NCBI GenBank assembly: GCA_024654265.1
Contig: JANLIO010000055.1
Span: 1 to 40,943 of the forward strand
DNA: 40,943 nt
Direction of reading: 5' to 3'
Source: a bacterium
Lineage (GTDB): Bacteria; Patescibacteriota; Patescibacteriia; 2-12-FULL-60-25
The notes under the pieces were generated by a model. That model searched no databases. It was not told where the DNA came from and saw only the letters and a program-made list of their open reading frames with translations. Of the stretch, positions 24,193 through 32,081 are shown one piece after another; the stretch's first letter is position 1, and every line of letters starts with the position of its first letter. The translations under genes were made by a program, and so were the position numbers.

Positions 24193-24826
24193 TCGAGCGA
24201 TCGTTCTCCGAAAGGAGACGGTTCGTGATTATGATCGCCGATATACACTGTATGGGCGCGATCATGGACTTTGTGTCGCACTTGCGCGCGGGTCGGCGCG
24301 CCCAAAATCTCGGCAAGCGGGTCATCTTGAACCGTTTTCAGAAGTAGACGTCATGATCGCAAGCGGAAAGTATACGGATCATCTCGCGGTGGCAAAGCAG
24401 ACATCTATTTTTCGTTTACAGGGGTTTCAGCCATCTTTGTTCATCGGTCGATTCTGTGATCTTGTGTGTCGTTTGGTGCGTCCCGGTGTCGTGGATGAGC
24501 GCCTTTTTGATCTCTTAATGGAGGTTCGGTCTGTTTCGCAGTCTTTTCCTCAAGAATGTACATCTGCTCGTCTGCGTTTTTTATTCGCCGGCGCCTCATT
24601 TAAACTGTTGGATATTTTGGGTTATGCTCCTTTATTGAGAGGGTCTGAGTCAGAGATGCGCGTTCTACATCTCTTGCGCAACGCGCCTCTTCATGATGCA
24701 CTTCGTTTAACAACAGAGCGAGATCTTCTTGATCGGGTTGCTGAATATATCGAGTACGAATTGTATTCAACATATTTGGATCAGGACTTTCAAGGCGCAG
24801 CTCTCTTTGCTTCCTATCTTACATAA
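24176..24826 (+). CDS. recO: DNA repair protein RecO
   Basis: The 216-residue protein starts MAYRRDRAIVLRKETVRDYD, the OB-fold opening of RecO, with ALARGSARPKSRQAGHLEPF typical of the end of that domain. A helical domain follows. RecO anneals single strands and, with RecR, loads RecA on SSB-coated DNA. The cysteine-rich zinc finger of many RecO proteins is not visible. The frame is open upstream, but the ATG at 24176 gives the conserved start and overlaps ruvX by 17 bases. Confidence 0.88.
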   Translation: MAYRRDRAIVLRKETVRDYDRRYTLYGRDHGLCVALARGSARPKSRQAGHLEPFSEVDVMIASGKYTDHLAVAKQTSIFRLQGFQPSLFIGRFCDLVCRLVRPGVVDERLFDLLMEVRSVSQSFPQECTSARLRFLFAGASFKLLDILGYAPLLRGSESEMRVLHLLRNAPLHDALRLTTERDLLDRVAEYIEYELYSTYLDQDFQGAALFASYLT

Positions 24827-24829
24827 CAT

Positions 24830-26122
24830 ATGACTGTACGAATTTCAGAATTTCAAAATCATGTTGGCGAATCTGTGACAATACGCGGATGGGTGTATAA
24901 CCTCCGCTCTTCCGGGAGTATCGCGTTTTTTCAACTTCGTGATGGATTTGGTTTTACGCAAGCCGTCTTTTCAAAGAATGATGTTTCCGAAGACATGTGG
25001 AATCAGATCCAATCGGTGACAATTGAATCGTCTGTTTCTGTGACCGGAGTTGTAACGCCACATCCAAAAAAAGAAAACGTTTTTGAGTTGCAGGCAACCG
25101 CGGTTGAGATTTTTCAAATCGCGCAAGAATTCCCAATCGGAAAAAAAGAACATGGCCCGGATTTTTTGCTCGATAATCGTCACGTGTGGATACGCTCACA
25201 AACGCAGTGGGCTGTGTTGCGCGTTCGCTCGGAAATCATGACAGCCATTTTTGATTGGATGCGAGAGAATGGATACACCCGGCTGGACACGCCGATCCTC
25301 ACAGCAAATGCGTGTGAGGGAACGACGGATCTTTTTGAACTTCCGTATTTTGAAGAAAAAAAGGCGTATTTAGCCCAAACAGGTCAACTTTATCTTGAAG
25401 CTGCAATTGCATCACTTGGTCGATGTTATGATTTTGGACCTGTGTTCCGTGCAGAGAAATCAAAGACGCGTCGTCATCTTACCGAGTTTTGGATGATGGA
25501 CGCTGAGGCCGCATTTATGACGCATTCGGAGAATATGGACGCGCAAGAAGATATGGTTTGTTTTATCGTTCGTCGAGTGTTGGAGCGATGTCGACAGGAG
25601 TTTGAGATAGTAGAACGAGATGTTTCGAAATTAGAAGCCATTCAAAAACCGTTTCCGCGGTTGACGCATGCGGACGCGGTTTCACGTCTTCAGAAAATGG
25701 GAAGCGACATTCAAGAACGTGATGATCTTGGCGCAGACGATGAAACAAAATTGACCAATGAATTTGAGAGGCCGATTTTTATTGAAAAATATCCGGCAGA
25801 AGTCAAAGCCTTTTATATGAAGCGAGATCCGAATGACGAAACACGATGCTTGAATGCAGATCTTCTTGCGCCTGAAGGGTATGGTGAGATTATCGGCGGA
25901 TCGGAACGCGAGTCTGATCTTGATATGATTACGAAGCGAATCATTGAACACCATTTGTCTCCAGATGTGTTTTCTTGGTATCTCGATCTTCGTCGATACG
26001 GTTCTGTACCGCATTCCGGATTTGGACTAGGACTTGAGCGCATTGTAACGTGGATCTGTGGAAGACATCATGTTCGCGAGTCCATTCCGTTCCCACGACT
26101 TTTGAATAGACTTGAGCCGTAA
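24830..26122 (+). CDS. asnS: Asparaginyl-tRNA synthetase
   Basis: The 430-residue class IIb synthetase has an N-terminal OB-fold (VTIRGWVYNLRSSGSIAFFQ), motif 2 around FRAEKSKTRRHLTEFWMMD, and motif 3 in GFGLGLERIVTWICG. FIEKYPAEVKAFYMKRDPND and GEIIGGSERE are characteristic of AsnRS rather than AspRS. It charges tRNA-Asn directly, so this organism need not depend on the transamidation route for Asn-tRNA. It lies 3 nt after recO. Confidence 0.95.
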   Translation: MTVRISEFQNHVGESVTIRGWVYNLRSSGSIAFFQLRDGFGFTQAVFSKNDVSEDMWNQIQSVTIESSVSVTGVVTPHPKKENVFELQATAVEIFQIAQEFPIGKKEHGPDFLLDNRHVWIRSQTQWAVLRVRSEIMTAIFDWMRENGYTRLDTPILTANACEGTTDLFELPYFEEKKAYLAQTGQLYLEAAIASLGRCYDFGPVFRAEKSKTRRHLTEFWMMDAEAAFMTHSENMDAQEDMVCFIVRRVLERCRQEFEIVERDVSKLEAIQKPFPRLTHADAVSRLQKMGSDIQERDDLGADDETKLTNEFERPIFIEKYPAEVKAFYMKRDPNDETRCLNADLLAPEGYGEIIGGSERESDLDMITKRIIEHHLSPDVFSWYLDLRRYGSVPHSGFGLGLERIVTWICGRHHVRESIPFPRLLNRLEP

Positions 26123-26136
26123 GATATTGTCATTTT

Positions 26137-27156
26137 ATGCAATCAAATCGAATCGCATTTTCATTCATTCTCATTGCTATCGCGTGTATTGTCGGTGGAT
26201 TTTTTCTCGTAAGTCGACCGAACTCAAAACAGAATGAGAGCTTGGTTGTGCAAATGGAAAATCCAGGACGGCACGGAGATGTTCTTGTTATGGTGAATGA
26301 TGAGCATTCCGTATCTGTCTGGAAGGAGGATGGAACAGAGATTGATGCGCCTGAAGGATTCGTTCGTCTTGAAGCGATCGATACAATCGTTCCCGGTGTT
26401 CATTTCTTTTCCGGAGTTCCCGTGGGTGTTCATTCGAACAAGCGAATCGATAATCTGTATCGAGTTTTGTCTCCAGATCAAAAGCGAGAATTGCGCCCAG
26501 GTTCTGCGCGCGAGGATGGGGCGATGGTTGTAGAAATTGGAATGGGAGATGCGACGGAGGAACATGTTATCCGTTTTCAGGATGGGAAAACCGTGCAGGA
26601 CGGGGAGCCTGTTGGATGGTGGGATTCACAAACGTTTGGTGTTGTTGGCCGTTTGAACGGTGAGCGACATATTCTCGCGGTTGCTCTTTCCGGAAGCGTA
26701 CACGATGTCGCTGTTCTTCCAGACATCGCTGAACAGATCGTGATTCAAAATGGTGCGTTATGGTACGTTACGTTGACTCCGGGGCCTGGGTTAGAGTCGC
26801 CACCAGAACCACCCTCAACGCTTCATTCTGTTGCTCTCGGCGGTGAAGACACCGTTGTATATACGTTTAAAAATGACGCGATACGCCGTTTTATCATTGG
26901 CTCGACCGGTGATATCGCAATTCAAGGAGAGTCTGGAACAACGGAATATTTAAAGGGAATCGATGTGCCAGCTTCTTCGATTGAAAAGGGGATGCCTTTG
27001 TTGTTTGTCCGAGAAGGGGAACTGCTCCTTCGACGTGATAATTCTCTTTTCTTGCGAGATGTGGAAAGTAAGAAAGAGATCTCGCTTGGGACGTATACGG
27101 GGTTTGATCCCATTGTATCTGTGCTTCCTGCAGAGGATATCGACGAAAATCAATAA
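26137..27156 (+). CDS. Membrane-anchored extracytoplasmic protein, unknown function
   Basis: The 339-residue protein has one N-terminal hydrophobic helix (about residues 8-25, FSFILIAIACIVGGFFLVSR) and no lipobox. The long exported part is beta-rich and acidic, with repeated short strand-turn units (WKEDGTEID, FQDGKTVQDGEPVGWWDSQT, RDNSLFLRDVESK) that suggest a propeller-like fold; this is only a pattern judgement. It follows asnS by 14 nt and precedes another membrane-anchored protein. Confidence 0.65.
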   Translation: MQSNRIAFSFILIAIACIVGGFFLVSRPNSKQNESLVVQMENPGRHGDVLVMVNDEHSVSVWKEDGTEIDAPEGFVRLEAIDTIVPGVHFFSGVPVGVHSNKRIDNLYRVLSPDQKRELRPGSAREDGAMVVEIGMGDATEEHVIRFQDGKTVQDGEPVGWWDSQTFGVVGRLNGERHILAVALSGSVHDVAVLPDIAEQIVIQNGALWYVTLTPGPGLESPPEPPSTLHSVALGGEDTVVYTFKNDAIRRFIIGSTGDIAIQGESGTTEYLKGIDVPASSIEKGMPLLFVREGELLLRRDNSLFLRDVESKKEISLGTYTGFDPIVSVLPAEDIDENQ

Positions 27157-27176
27157 AACGCGTAGCATATAGTTCT

Positions 27177-27857
27177 ATGGATCTACCAACAAGAGGGCTC
27201 AAAATGTGGGCGACATGGGGTGCTGTCGTTCTTCTTTTATTATTGATTTTACCGATTGTCGCAACGTATTATTTTGTAAAAGAGGTTGATCGGTATCAGC
27301 TGTGTCAAAGCGACGTCGCGCAAAATGAAGATTGTGAGCCTGGTCCGCTGTGGTCATTTATTCGTGAATTGGAAGATAGTTCGAGTGGCGATGTATCAGG
27401 AGCAATCGATCCGACGGGGTCTGATGCAGAGATGGCGAATCAAGCGTTGAATTTATTTGCAAAAGATGAAGGAAAGCCATGTGGATCTGATTTTGGATAC
27501 TGCGGTTCAGGCTTGATCTGTGTAACGGATACCGAGGAGGTGGAGATTGGTATTTGTCGCAAAACAACCGAATCGTCACCGTTGATTCTTTCTTTGAAAT
27601 TGGAAGGGATGGCTCTTGATCAAGGTGTTTATGTTGGTACAGCAGGGGAGGATGTTCGTATTGCGGTTCAGGCGGTGAACGGTGATCGTGCTGAGATGAT
27701 CATCGGTGGTCAAACACTTTCCTTAAGCCGAGGGGATGGCGGGCAATTTACAGGCGTATATACATTGCCAAAAAATCTTCAGGGTCATGCTCTTCTTTTT
27801 GTGGAAAAGGGTCTTGAAACAGCGTCTGTCTCTGTGCCGGTTGTTAGCGTGGAATAG
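27177..27857 (+). CDS. Membrane-anchored cysteine-containing extracytoplasmic protein, unknown function
   Basis: The 226-residue protein has a single N-terminal hydrophobic helix (about residues 13-33), then an exported part with C43 and C53. A compact cysteine cluster follows (CGSDFGYCGSGLIC and a fourth Cys 12 residues later, in GICR), which looks like a small disulphide knot. The C-terminal 85 residues have a beta-sandwich-like pattern (ILSLKLEGMALDQGVYVGTA). It starts 20 nt behind the previous anchored protein; the two may act together at the cell surface. No family recognised. Confidence 0.65.
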   Translation: MDLPTRGLKMWATWGAVVLLLLLILPIVATYYFVKEVDRYQLCQSDVAQNEDCEPGPLWSFIRELEDSSSGDVSGAIDPTGSDAEMANQALNLFAKDEGKPCGSDFGYCGSGLICVTDTEEVEIGICRKTTESSPLILSLKLEGMALDQGVYVGTAGEDVRIAVQAVNGDRAEMIIGGQTLSLSRGDGGQFTGVYTLPKNLQGHALLFVEKGLETASVSVPVVSVE

Positions 27858-27943
27858 ATACGTAGATATAAAATACTGATTGTTGTCGGTTGCGTTTTAA
27901 AAGTGCTGGCAGATACACAGATAATGAACAAAGAAGAAAAAAT

Positions 27944-29356
27944 ATGAAACGAATCATGCATACGGAAAGTGTCGATAAGGTCGGCGAAGAGGTTTTGATC
28001 CAAGGTTGGGTTCATCGTCGGCGAAATATGGGAAAGATCGCTTTTTTGGATATGCGTGATCGTACGGGATTGGTACAGGTCGTTCTTGTCCCAAGCGAAT
28101 TATCACCACGCGCGCAAAATATTTTTGATGCAATCCGACCGGAGTGGTGTCTTTCGATTACTGGAATTGTTCAGAAGCGAGGTGAAAAGCAGGTGAATTC
28201 AGAAATGCGTACAGGAACGATAGAAATTCTTGCAAAGGATATAGAAGTTTTAAATGCATCAAAAACAGTGCCGTTTGAATTGGACGATACGTCTGGGATC
28301 AGCGAAGAGATTCGAATGCAATATCGATATCTTGATCTTCGTTCACCGCGCATGCAAAAAAATATTCGCTTGCGTGATGATGTCGTTACATTTATGCGGG
28401 ACTTCCTTCATAAGGAACATTTTGTAGAAATTGAAACGCCATTTCTTGTGAAAGGAACACCCGAAGGTGCGCGTGAATATATCGTGCCTTCCCGTCTTCA
28501 GCCCGGTGAGTTTTATGTGTTACCGCAATCGCCACAACAGTTTAAGCAGTTATTGATGGTTGCCGGATTTGAGCGATATTTTCAAATTGCGCGATGTTTT
28601 CGTGATGAGGATGCGCGTGGAGATCGACAGCCTGAATTTACACAGCTTGATCTTGAGATGTCATTTGTGACACAGGAAGATGTGCTAAATATCAACGAGC
28701 GTTTGATGATTGAAATGGTACACGCCGTTGTTCCGGAAAAGCGGATTTCATCAATACCTTTTCCACGGGTAACGTATGCGGAAGCAATGGCGAAATATGG
28801 AACAGATAAACCTGATCTTCGCGAAAATCCGGATGACCCAAATGAATTGGCATTTGTGTGGGTTGTCGACTTTCCATTGTTTGAAGATGATGGGAACGGA
28901 GGACTTGCACCGGCACACCATCCTTTCTGCATGCCTCATCCAGACGATATCTCGTTATTGGATTCAGACCCAAAGAAGGTTCGTGGCCAAACATACGACC
29001 TTGTTCTCAACGGATATGAACTTTCATCCGGATCAATTCGAATTCATAAACGTGATTTGCAAAATAAAATTTTTACTCTCCTTGGTTTGGATGCAGAGCA
29101 TATTCAGAAAAAGTTTGGGCATCTTTTGAGAGCGTTCGAATTTGGGGCACCTCCGCATGGAGGCATGGCGCCGGGAATTGATCGATTGGTGATGATCCTT
29201 GCAGATGAGCCAACGATACGAGAAGTTATCGCATTTCCAAAAACCGGTGACGCACGTGATCTTATGATGGGCGCTCCATCTCCGCTTGATCCACAGCGCT
29301 TAGATGACGTGCATATCCAAATAAAAAAACCCCTCGGAAAATCCGAAGGGCGCTAG
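27944..29356 (+). CDS. aspS: Aspartyl-tRNA synthetase, bacterial type but lacking the GAD insertion
   Basis: The 470-residue class IIb enzyme has the anticodon-binding OB-fold (VLIQGWVHRRRNMGKIAFLD), bacterial-type QYRYLDLRSPRMQ and PQSPQQFKQLLMVAGFERYF, motif 2 in FRDEDARGDRQPEFTQLDLE, and motif 3 in GGMAPGIDRLVMIL. Bacterial AspRS is normally about 590 residues because of a GAD domain after the KPDLR stretch. Here KYGTDKPDLREN is followed within ten residues by FVWVVDFPLFEDD, so the domain is gone. A Met stands where discriminating enzymes usually have Leu and non-discriminating ones His. With asnS present, a discriminating enzyme is expected. ATG 27944 is the first fitting start. Confidence 0.95.
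   Translation: MKRIMHTESVDKVGEEVLIQGWVHRRRNMGKIAFLDMRDRTGLVQVVLVPSELSPRAQNIFDAIRPEWCLSITGIVQKRGEKQVNSEMRTGTIEILAKDIEVLNASKTVPFELDDTSGISEEIRMQYRYLDLRSPRMQKNIRLRDDVVTFMRDFLHKEHFVEIETPFLVKGTPEGAREYIVPSRLQPGEFYVLPQSPQQFKQLLMVAGFERYFQIARCFRDEDARGDRQPEFTQLDLEMSFVTQEDVLNINERLMIEMVHAVVPEKRISSIPFPRVTYAEAMAKYGTDKPDLRENPDDPNELAFVWVVDFPLFEDDGNGGLAPAHHPFCMPHPDDISLLDSDPKKVRGQTYDLVLNGYELSSGSIRIHKRDLQNKIFTLLGLDAEHIQKKFGHLLRAFEFGAPPHGGMAPGIDRLVMILADEPTIREVIAFPKTGDARDLMMGAPSPLDPQRLDDVHIQIKKPLGKSEGR
29322..29350 (-). terminator. Terminator of the minus-strand 124-residue gene, lying inside the aspS 3' end
   Basis: On the minus strand the arms 29350-29342 and 29338-29330 (one mismatch, three-base loop) are followed by seven T residues (29328-29322). 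On the plus strand these bases encode the last residues of AspRS (KKPLGKSEGR). The T-tract is on one side only, so it serves the minus-strand gene. Confidence 0.82.
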
Positions 29357-29727
29357 AGGAGTGGGAGACTTTCGTATTGACCGTAAAGACGGTCAAGGAA
29401 ATCGATTGTTTGTTTGTCAGTGATAAGACCTCCTAGAATGAGTCGGATGCTATCAATTTCGTGCAGTTCAGCATGTTGTATTTTGAACCATGCGAGACGA
29501 GGGTTTGTGATTGATGGTTCTTGTTGTTCCGGAAAAAGGCCGAAGATCAGGTATTTCTCTCCATTTTCTTTAAAAATTGTGTAGAGGATAACACCACCTC
29601 TGTCGAGACCCGATAGAAGTATTGTACGGACGAAACACGGAGCATACTTTACGAGCCACATGCGAAGATCTGGGTGTGAACGAAGATCCTCGTATACTTC
29701 CTGAAAGATGATTGTTACGTGAAACAC
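29353..29727 (-). CDS. Small protein, unknown function
   Basis: The protein has 124 residues from the GTG at 29727. This start is chosen over the ATGs at 29775 and 29742 because AAAGGAGG (29739-29732) lies four bases before it, and because the promoter's -35 and -10 overlap or adjoin those upstream ATGs. The sequence (VFHVTIIFQEVYEDLRSHPD... ending YGQYESLPLL) has a mixed alpha/beta pattern with no motif I recognise. Its stop overlaps the aspS stop region by four bases. It is a single-gene unit with its own promoter and terminator, inserted between aspS and scpA. Confidence 0.7.
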   Translation of the reverse strand: MFHVTIIFQEVYEDLRSHPDLRMWLVKYAPCFVRTILLSGLDRGGVILYTIFKENGEKYLIFGLFPEQQEPSITNPRLAWFKIQHAELHEIDSIRLILGGLITDKQTIDFLDRLYGQYESLPLL

Positions 29728-29746
29728 GAGGCCTCCTTTCATAGGT

Positions 29747-29775
29747 TTCTTAGCATTCTCTAGCGTTTTTGTCAA
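29747..29775 (-). promoter_or_regulatory. Promoter of the 124-residue minus-strand gene
   Basis: A perfect TTGACA (29775-29770) and TAAGAA (29752-29747) are 17 bases apart, with TGC before the -10 as an extended element. Transcription would start near 29740, just ahead of AAAGGAGG. Confidence 0.78.
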
Positions 29776-29797
29776 TATTCACGTATCCTTTTTGATC

Positions 29798-30538
29798 ATG
29801 GCGGTTGCAATTCGTGTCGAGCATTTTGACGGTCCATTGGATCTCTTGCTTCAGTTGGTTGAAGCGGATGAATTGGATATCACGCGAATTTCCCTTGCAC
29901 GTGTTGCTGAGCAATTTGTGAGCCATGTTCACGAGAATCCGCAGATTCCTCCGCAGGAATTGGCAGATTATCTGTTGATTGCGGCAAAGCTCGTTTACAT
30001 GAAGTCAAAGCTTCTGATCCCATCACTGTATGATGAGGATCTTGAAGAGGGACCGGATTTGGAAAGTCAGCTTCGCGAATATCGTCGATTTGTGAAGGCG
30101 GCAAAAGTATTTGAACTTCTTTGGATGAACGATCGCATGATGGTGTCACGACCCGAGCCGATGCGGATCCGTCGAGAGGGTTTTCAGCTACCAAATGGCT
30201 TAAACGCGAACGTTCTTTTTGAAACAATGCGACGTATTATCGCGAGACTCATTCCAAATGAAGAAGCGCCGAAGGCAAGAATCAAACGGATTGTCACGAT
30301 CCAACAAAAAATTAAAGATCTTCTTTCGCGTATTCGGGCACATACAAAAGTGACATTTCGTGAGTTTTGCGAAGGCCTCTCAGATCGAGGGGAAGCGGTT
30401 GTTTCATTTTTAGCTTTGCTGGAATTAGAGAAACAGCAACACATCGTTGCAACGCAAGAAATGACATTTGCAGATATTCGTCTTGGCGCACACCCAGACG
30501 CACCGGCAGATGTATCGGCAACCGATTCTTATATATAA
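29798..30538 (+). CDS. scpA: Segregation and condensation protein A
   Basis: The 246-residue kleisin begins MAVAIRVEHFDGPLDLLLQL, followed by ELDITRISLARVAEQF and ELADYLLIAAKLVYMKSKLL, all typical of ScpA. It bridges SMC heads and, with ScpB, forms the SMC-ScpAB condensin. The C-terminal winged-helix part (FLALLELEKQQHIVATQEMT) is present. An in-frame TTG at 29792 is less likely than the ATG. scpB follows 5 nt later. Confidence 0.94.
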   Translation: MAVAIRVEHFDGPLDLLLQLVEADELDITRISLARVAEQFVSHVHENPQIPPQELADYLLIAAKLVYMKSKLLIPSLYDEDLEEGPDLESQLREYRRFVKAAKVFELLWMNDRMMVSRPEPMRIRREGFQLPNGLNANVLFETMRRIIARLIPNEEAPKARIKRIVTIQQKIKDLLSRIRAHTKVTFREFCEGLSDRGEAVVSFLALLELEKQQHIVATQEMTFADIRLGAHPDAPADVSATDSYI

Positions 30539-30543
30539 ACGAT

Positions 30544-31128
30544 ATGACGATTGACGCACAGATTGAAGCAGTCCTTTTCGCAACGGCCAAACCGCTTTCT
30601 TTTTCCTATGTAGCTCGACTACTTGAGGTGTCGGTGAAAGAGGTTGAGGATGGTGTTTTGGTTCTGCGAGAACGATTGGAATCGTCAGGAAGTGGTTTGA
30701 CACTGCAAGAACATGAAGGAGATATTCTTTTTGTGACGCGTCCAGAGTGCGCCGAAGTTGTTGTAAAAGTGATTAAAGAGGCTTCTGCCGGTGAACTCAC
30801 TCGACCATCTCTTGAAACGCTGACGATTCTTGCGTATCGAGGACCTCTCACGCGACCGGAAATCGAACAAATTCGGGGAGTTCAATCGTCGCTTATCCTG
30901 CGAAATCTTATGATTCGTGGACTTGTGGAGGAAAAGGGGATGGGTGATCTTGGGCAGGATCTCTACGGTTTGACAATGGAGTGCTTAAAAGCGCTTGGGA
31001 TTGAATCTGTTCAGAACCTCCCACAGTATGAAGAATTGCGTGGACATGCTTCAATTCAAGATGTTCTTGCTGATCTTGAAGAAAATCTAGAATCAAAGGA
31101 GGAAAAAGGTGCAGAAACCACTCTTTGA
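30544..31128 (+). CDS. scpB: Segregation and condensation protein B
   Basis: The protein has 194 residues from the ATG at 30544, beginning MTIDAQIEAVLFATAKPLSF, with the paired winged-helix domains (SLETLTILAYRGPLTRPEIE, then QIRGVQSSLILRNLMIRGLV) of ScpB and an acidic C-terminal tail. It dimerises and binds ScpA. The reading frame is open far upstream inside scpA, but this ATG gives the family start. Its 3' end carries a strong ribosome site (AAAGGAGG at 31095-31102). Confidence 0.94.
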   Translation: MTIDAQIEAVLFATAKPLSFSYVARLLEVSVKEVEDGVLVLRERLESSGSGLTLQEHEGDILFVTRPECAEVVVKVIKEASAGELTRPSLETLTILAYRGPLTRPEIEQIRGVQSSLILRNLMIRGLVEEKGMGDLGQDLYGLTMECLKALGIESVQNLPQYEELRGHASIQDVLADLEENLESKEEKGAETTL

Positions 31129-31159
31129 GCCGATTTGCAGACGAATTCTGTATGTTTGA
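31109..31159 (+). other. Short GTG frame with strong ribosome site, overlapping scpB end and carboxypeptidase start
   Basis: GTG at 31109 has AAAGGAGG six bases upstream, the best ribosome site nearby, yet its frame codes only 16 residues (MQKPLFEPICRRILYV) before TGA at 31157-31159. It spans the scpB stop and the carboxypeptidase ATG at 31152. It may be a coupling peptide, or the true N-terminus of the carboxypeptidase displaced by a frameshift. Confidence 0.35.
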
Positions 31160-32081
31160 TGCCATTATCCGATTATTAACTATTGTGAGCATCGCAACCG
31201 CTCAAGCCACGGTTATCACGATTCCTTTTCAAGTGGACGCTGTTTCGGTTCCATTGAATGAGCAGGTTATTCTTGCACCGCACCGTGTGGATGAAGCACG
31301 TATCGGTGTTGAAACATCCAGCGACCATGTTTTTGCAGCAGACGTTTCAACGGGTGCGGTTCTTATTTCAAAAGGAGCTCATGACGTTGTTCCAATCGCG
31401 AGCCTCACGAAACTTGTTACGGCAATGGTTGTTTTGGATCAGGGCCGTGACACACTTGATCAAACCGTCCATTTTTTGGATGCTGATATTCGGGATGATT
31501 CGCACCGCACGTTTCGGGTTGGCGAAGAAGTAACACGAAGACAAGCGCTTCAAGCTTTATTAATCGGGTCTGTCAATTCTGCGGGTGATGCGCTCGCACG
31601 AGATACGTTAGGTCGTGAGCAATTTGTTGAGGCGATGAATGCAAAGACGCGATCCATGCATCTCGCTTCTCCAACGTTTGTAGATCCAACCGGTATTTCA
31701 AAATCCAATCAGGCAAGCGCGGCGGATGTCGCCGCTATTTTGACAACAGCGCTTTCATATCCGGAAATTCGTGAAATTACGGAAAAATCTCGTATTGTTA
31801 TTGTTGGGAAAAGTGGTGAAGAATATCGAATTAATTCAACGAACCTTTTGTTGGCTTCATATCTCAATGAAGATCCGTATCATATTGTCGGTGCAAAAAC
31901 AGGCTCTTTGCCTGACGCAGGATATTCGATGGCGCAAGTGACACGTAATCCGCAGGGTCATGAGATTGTGGTTGTTGCGCTTGCCGGTCCCGATCACTTT
32001 AGTCGTTATGCGGATATTAAGCTTGTGACAGGATGGATATTTGATACATTTACCTGGAATGATGAAGACGGTGGGAATTGA
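31152..32081 (+). CDS. Serine-type D-Ala-D-Ala carboxypeptidase (S11, DacA-like penicillin-binding protein)
   Basis: The protein has 309 residues from the ATG at 31152, with a hydrophobic export signal (about 5-18) and no obvious cleavage lipobox. The active-site motifs are complete: SLTK at 84-87, SVN at 140-142 and KTG at 249-251. Such enzymes trim the terminal D-Ala of peptidoglycan stem peptides outside the membrane. The C-terminal membrane-anchoring extension of DacA/PBP5 is absent. An in-frame TTG at 31125 is possible, and a strong ribosome site upstream points to another frame. The last 23 bases overlap the glycosyltransferase gene. Confidence 0.9.
   Translation: MFDAIIRLLTIVSIATAQATVITIPFQVDAVSVPLNEQVILAPHRVDEARIGVETSSDHVFAADVSTGAVLISKGAHDVVPIASLTKLVTAMVVLDQGRDTLDQTVHFLDADIRDDSHRTFRVGEEVTRRQALQALLIGSVNSAGDALARDTLGREQFVEAMNAKTRSMHLASPTFVDPTGISKSNQASAADVAAILTTALSYPEIREITEKSRIVIVGKSGEEYRINSTNLLLASYLNEDPYHIVGAKTGSLPDAGYSMAQVTRNPQGHEIVVVALAGPDHFSRYADIKLVTGWIFDTFTWNDEDGGN

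Noticed and set aside
27924-27947. Seven-codon frame MNKEEKI ending in an ATGA overlap with aspS.
   Set aside because: No ribosome site in front of it and too short to distinguish from chance.
29711-29726. parS-like site: ACGTGAAACA here matches the right part of TGTTTCACGTGAAACA.
   Set aside because: The left half fits poorly (about 12 of 16 overall) and the site lies within the start of a coding gene; not a convincing parS.
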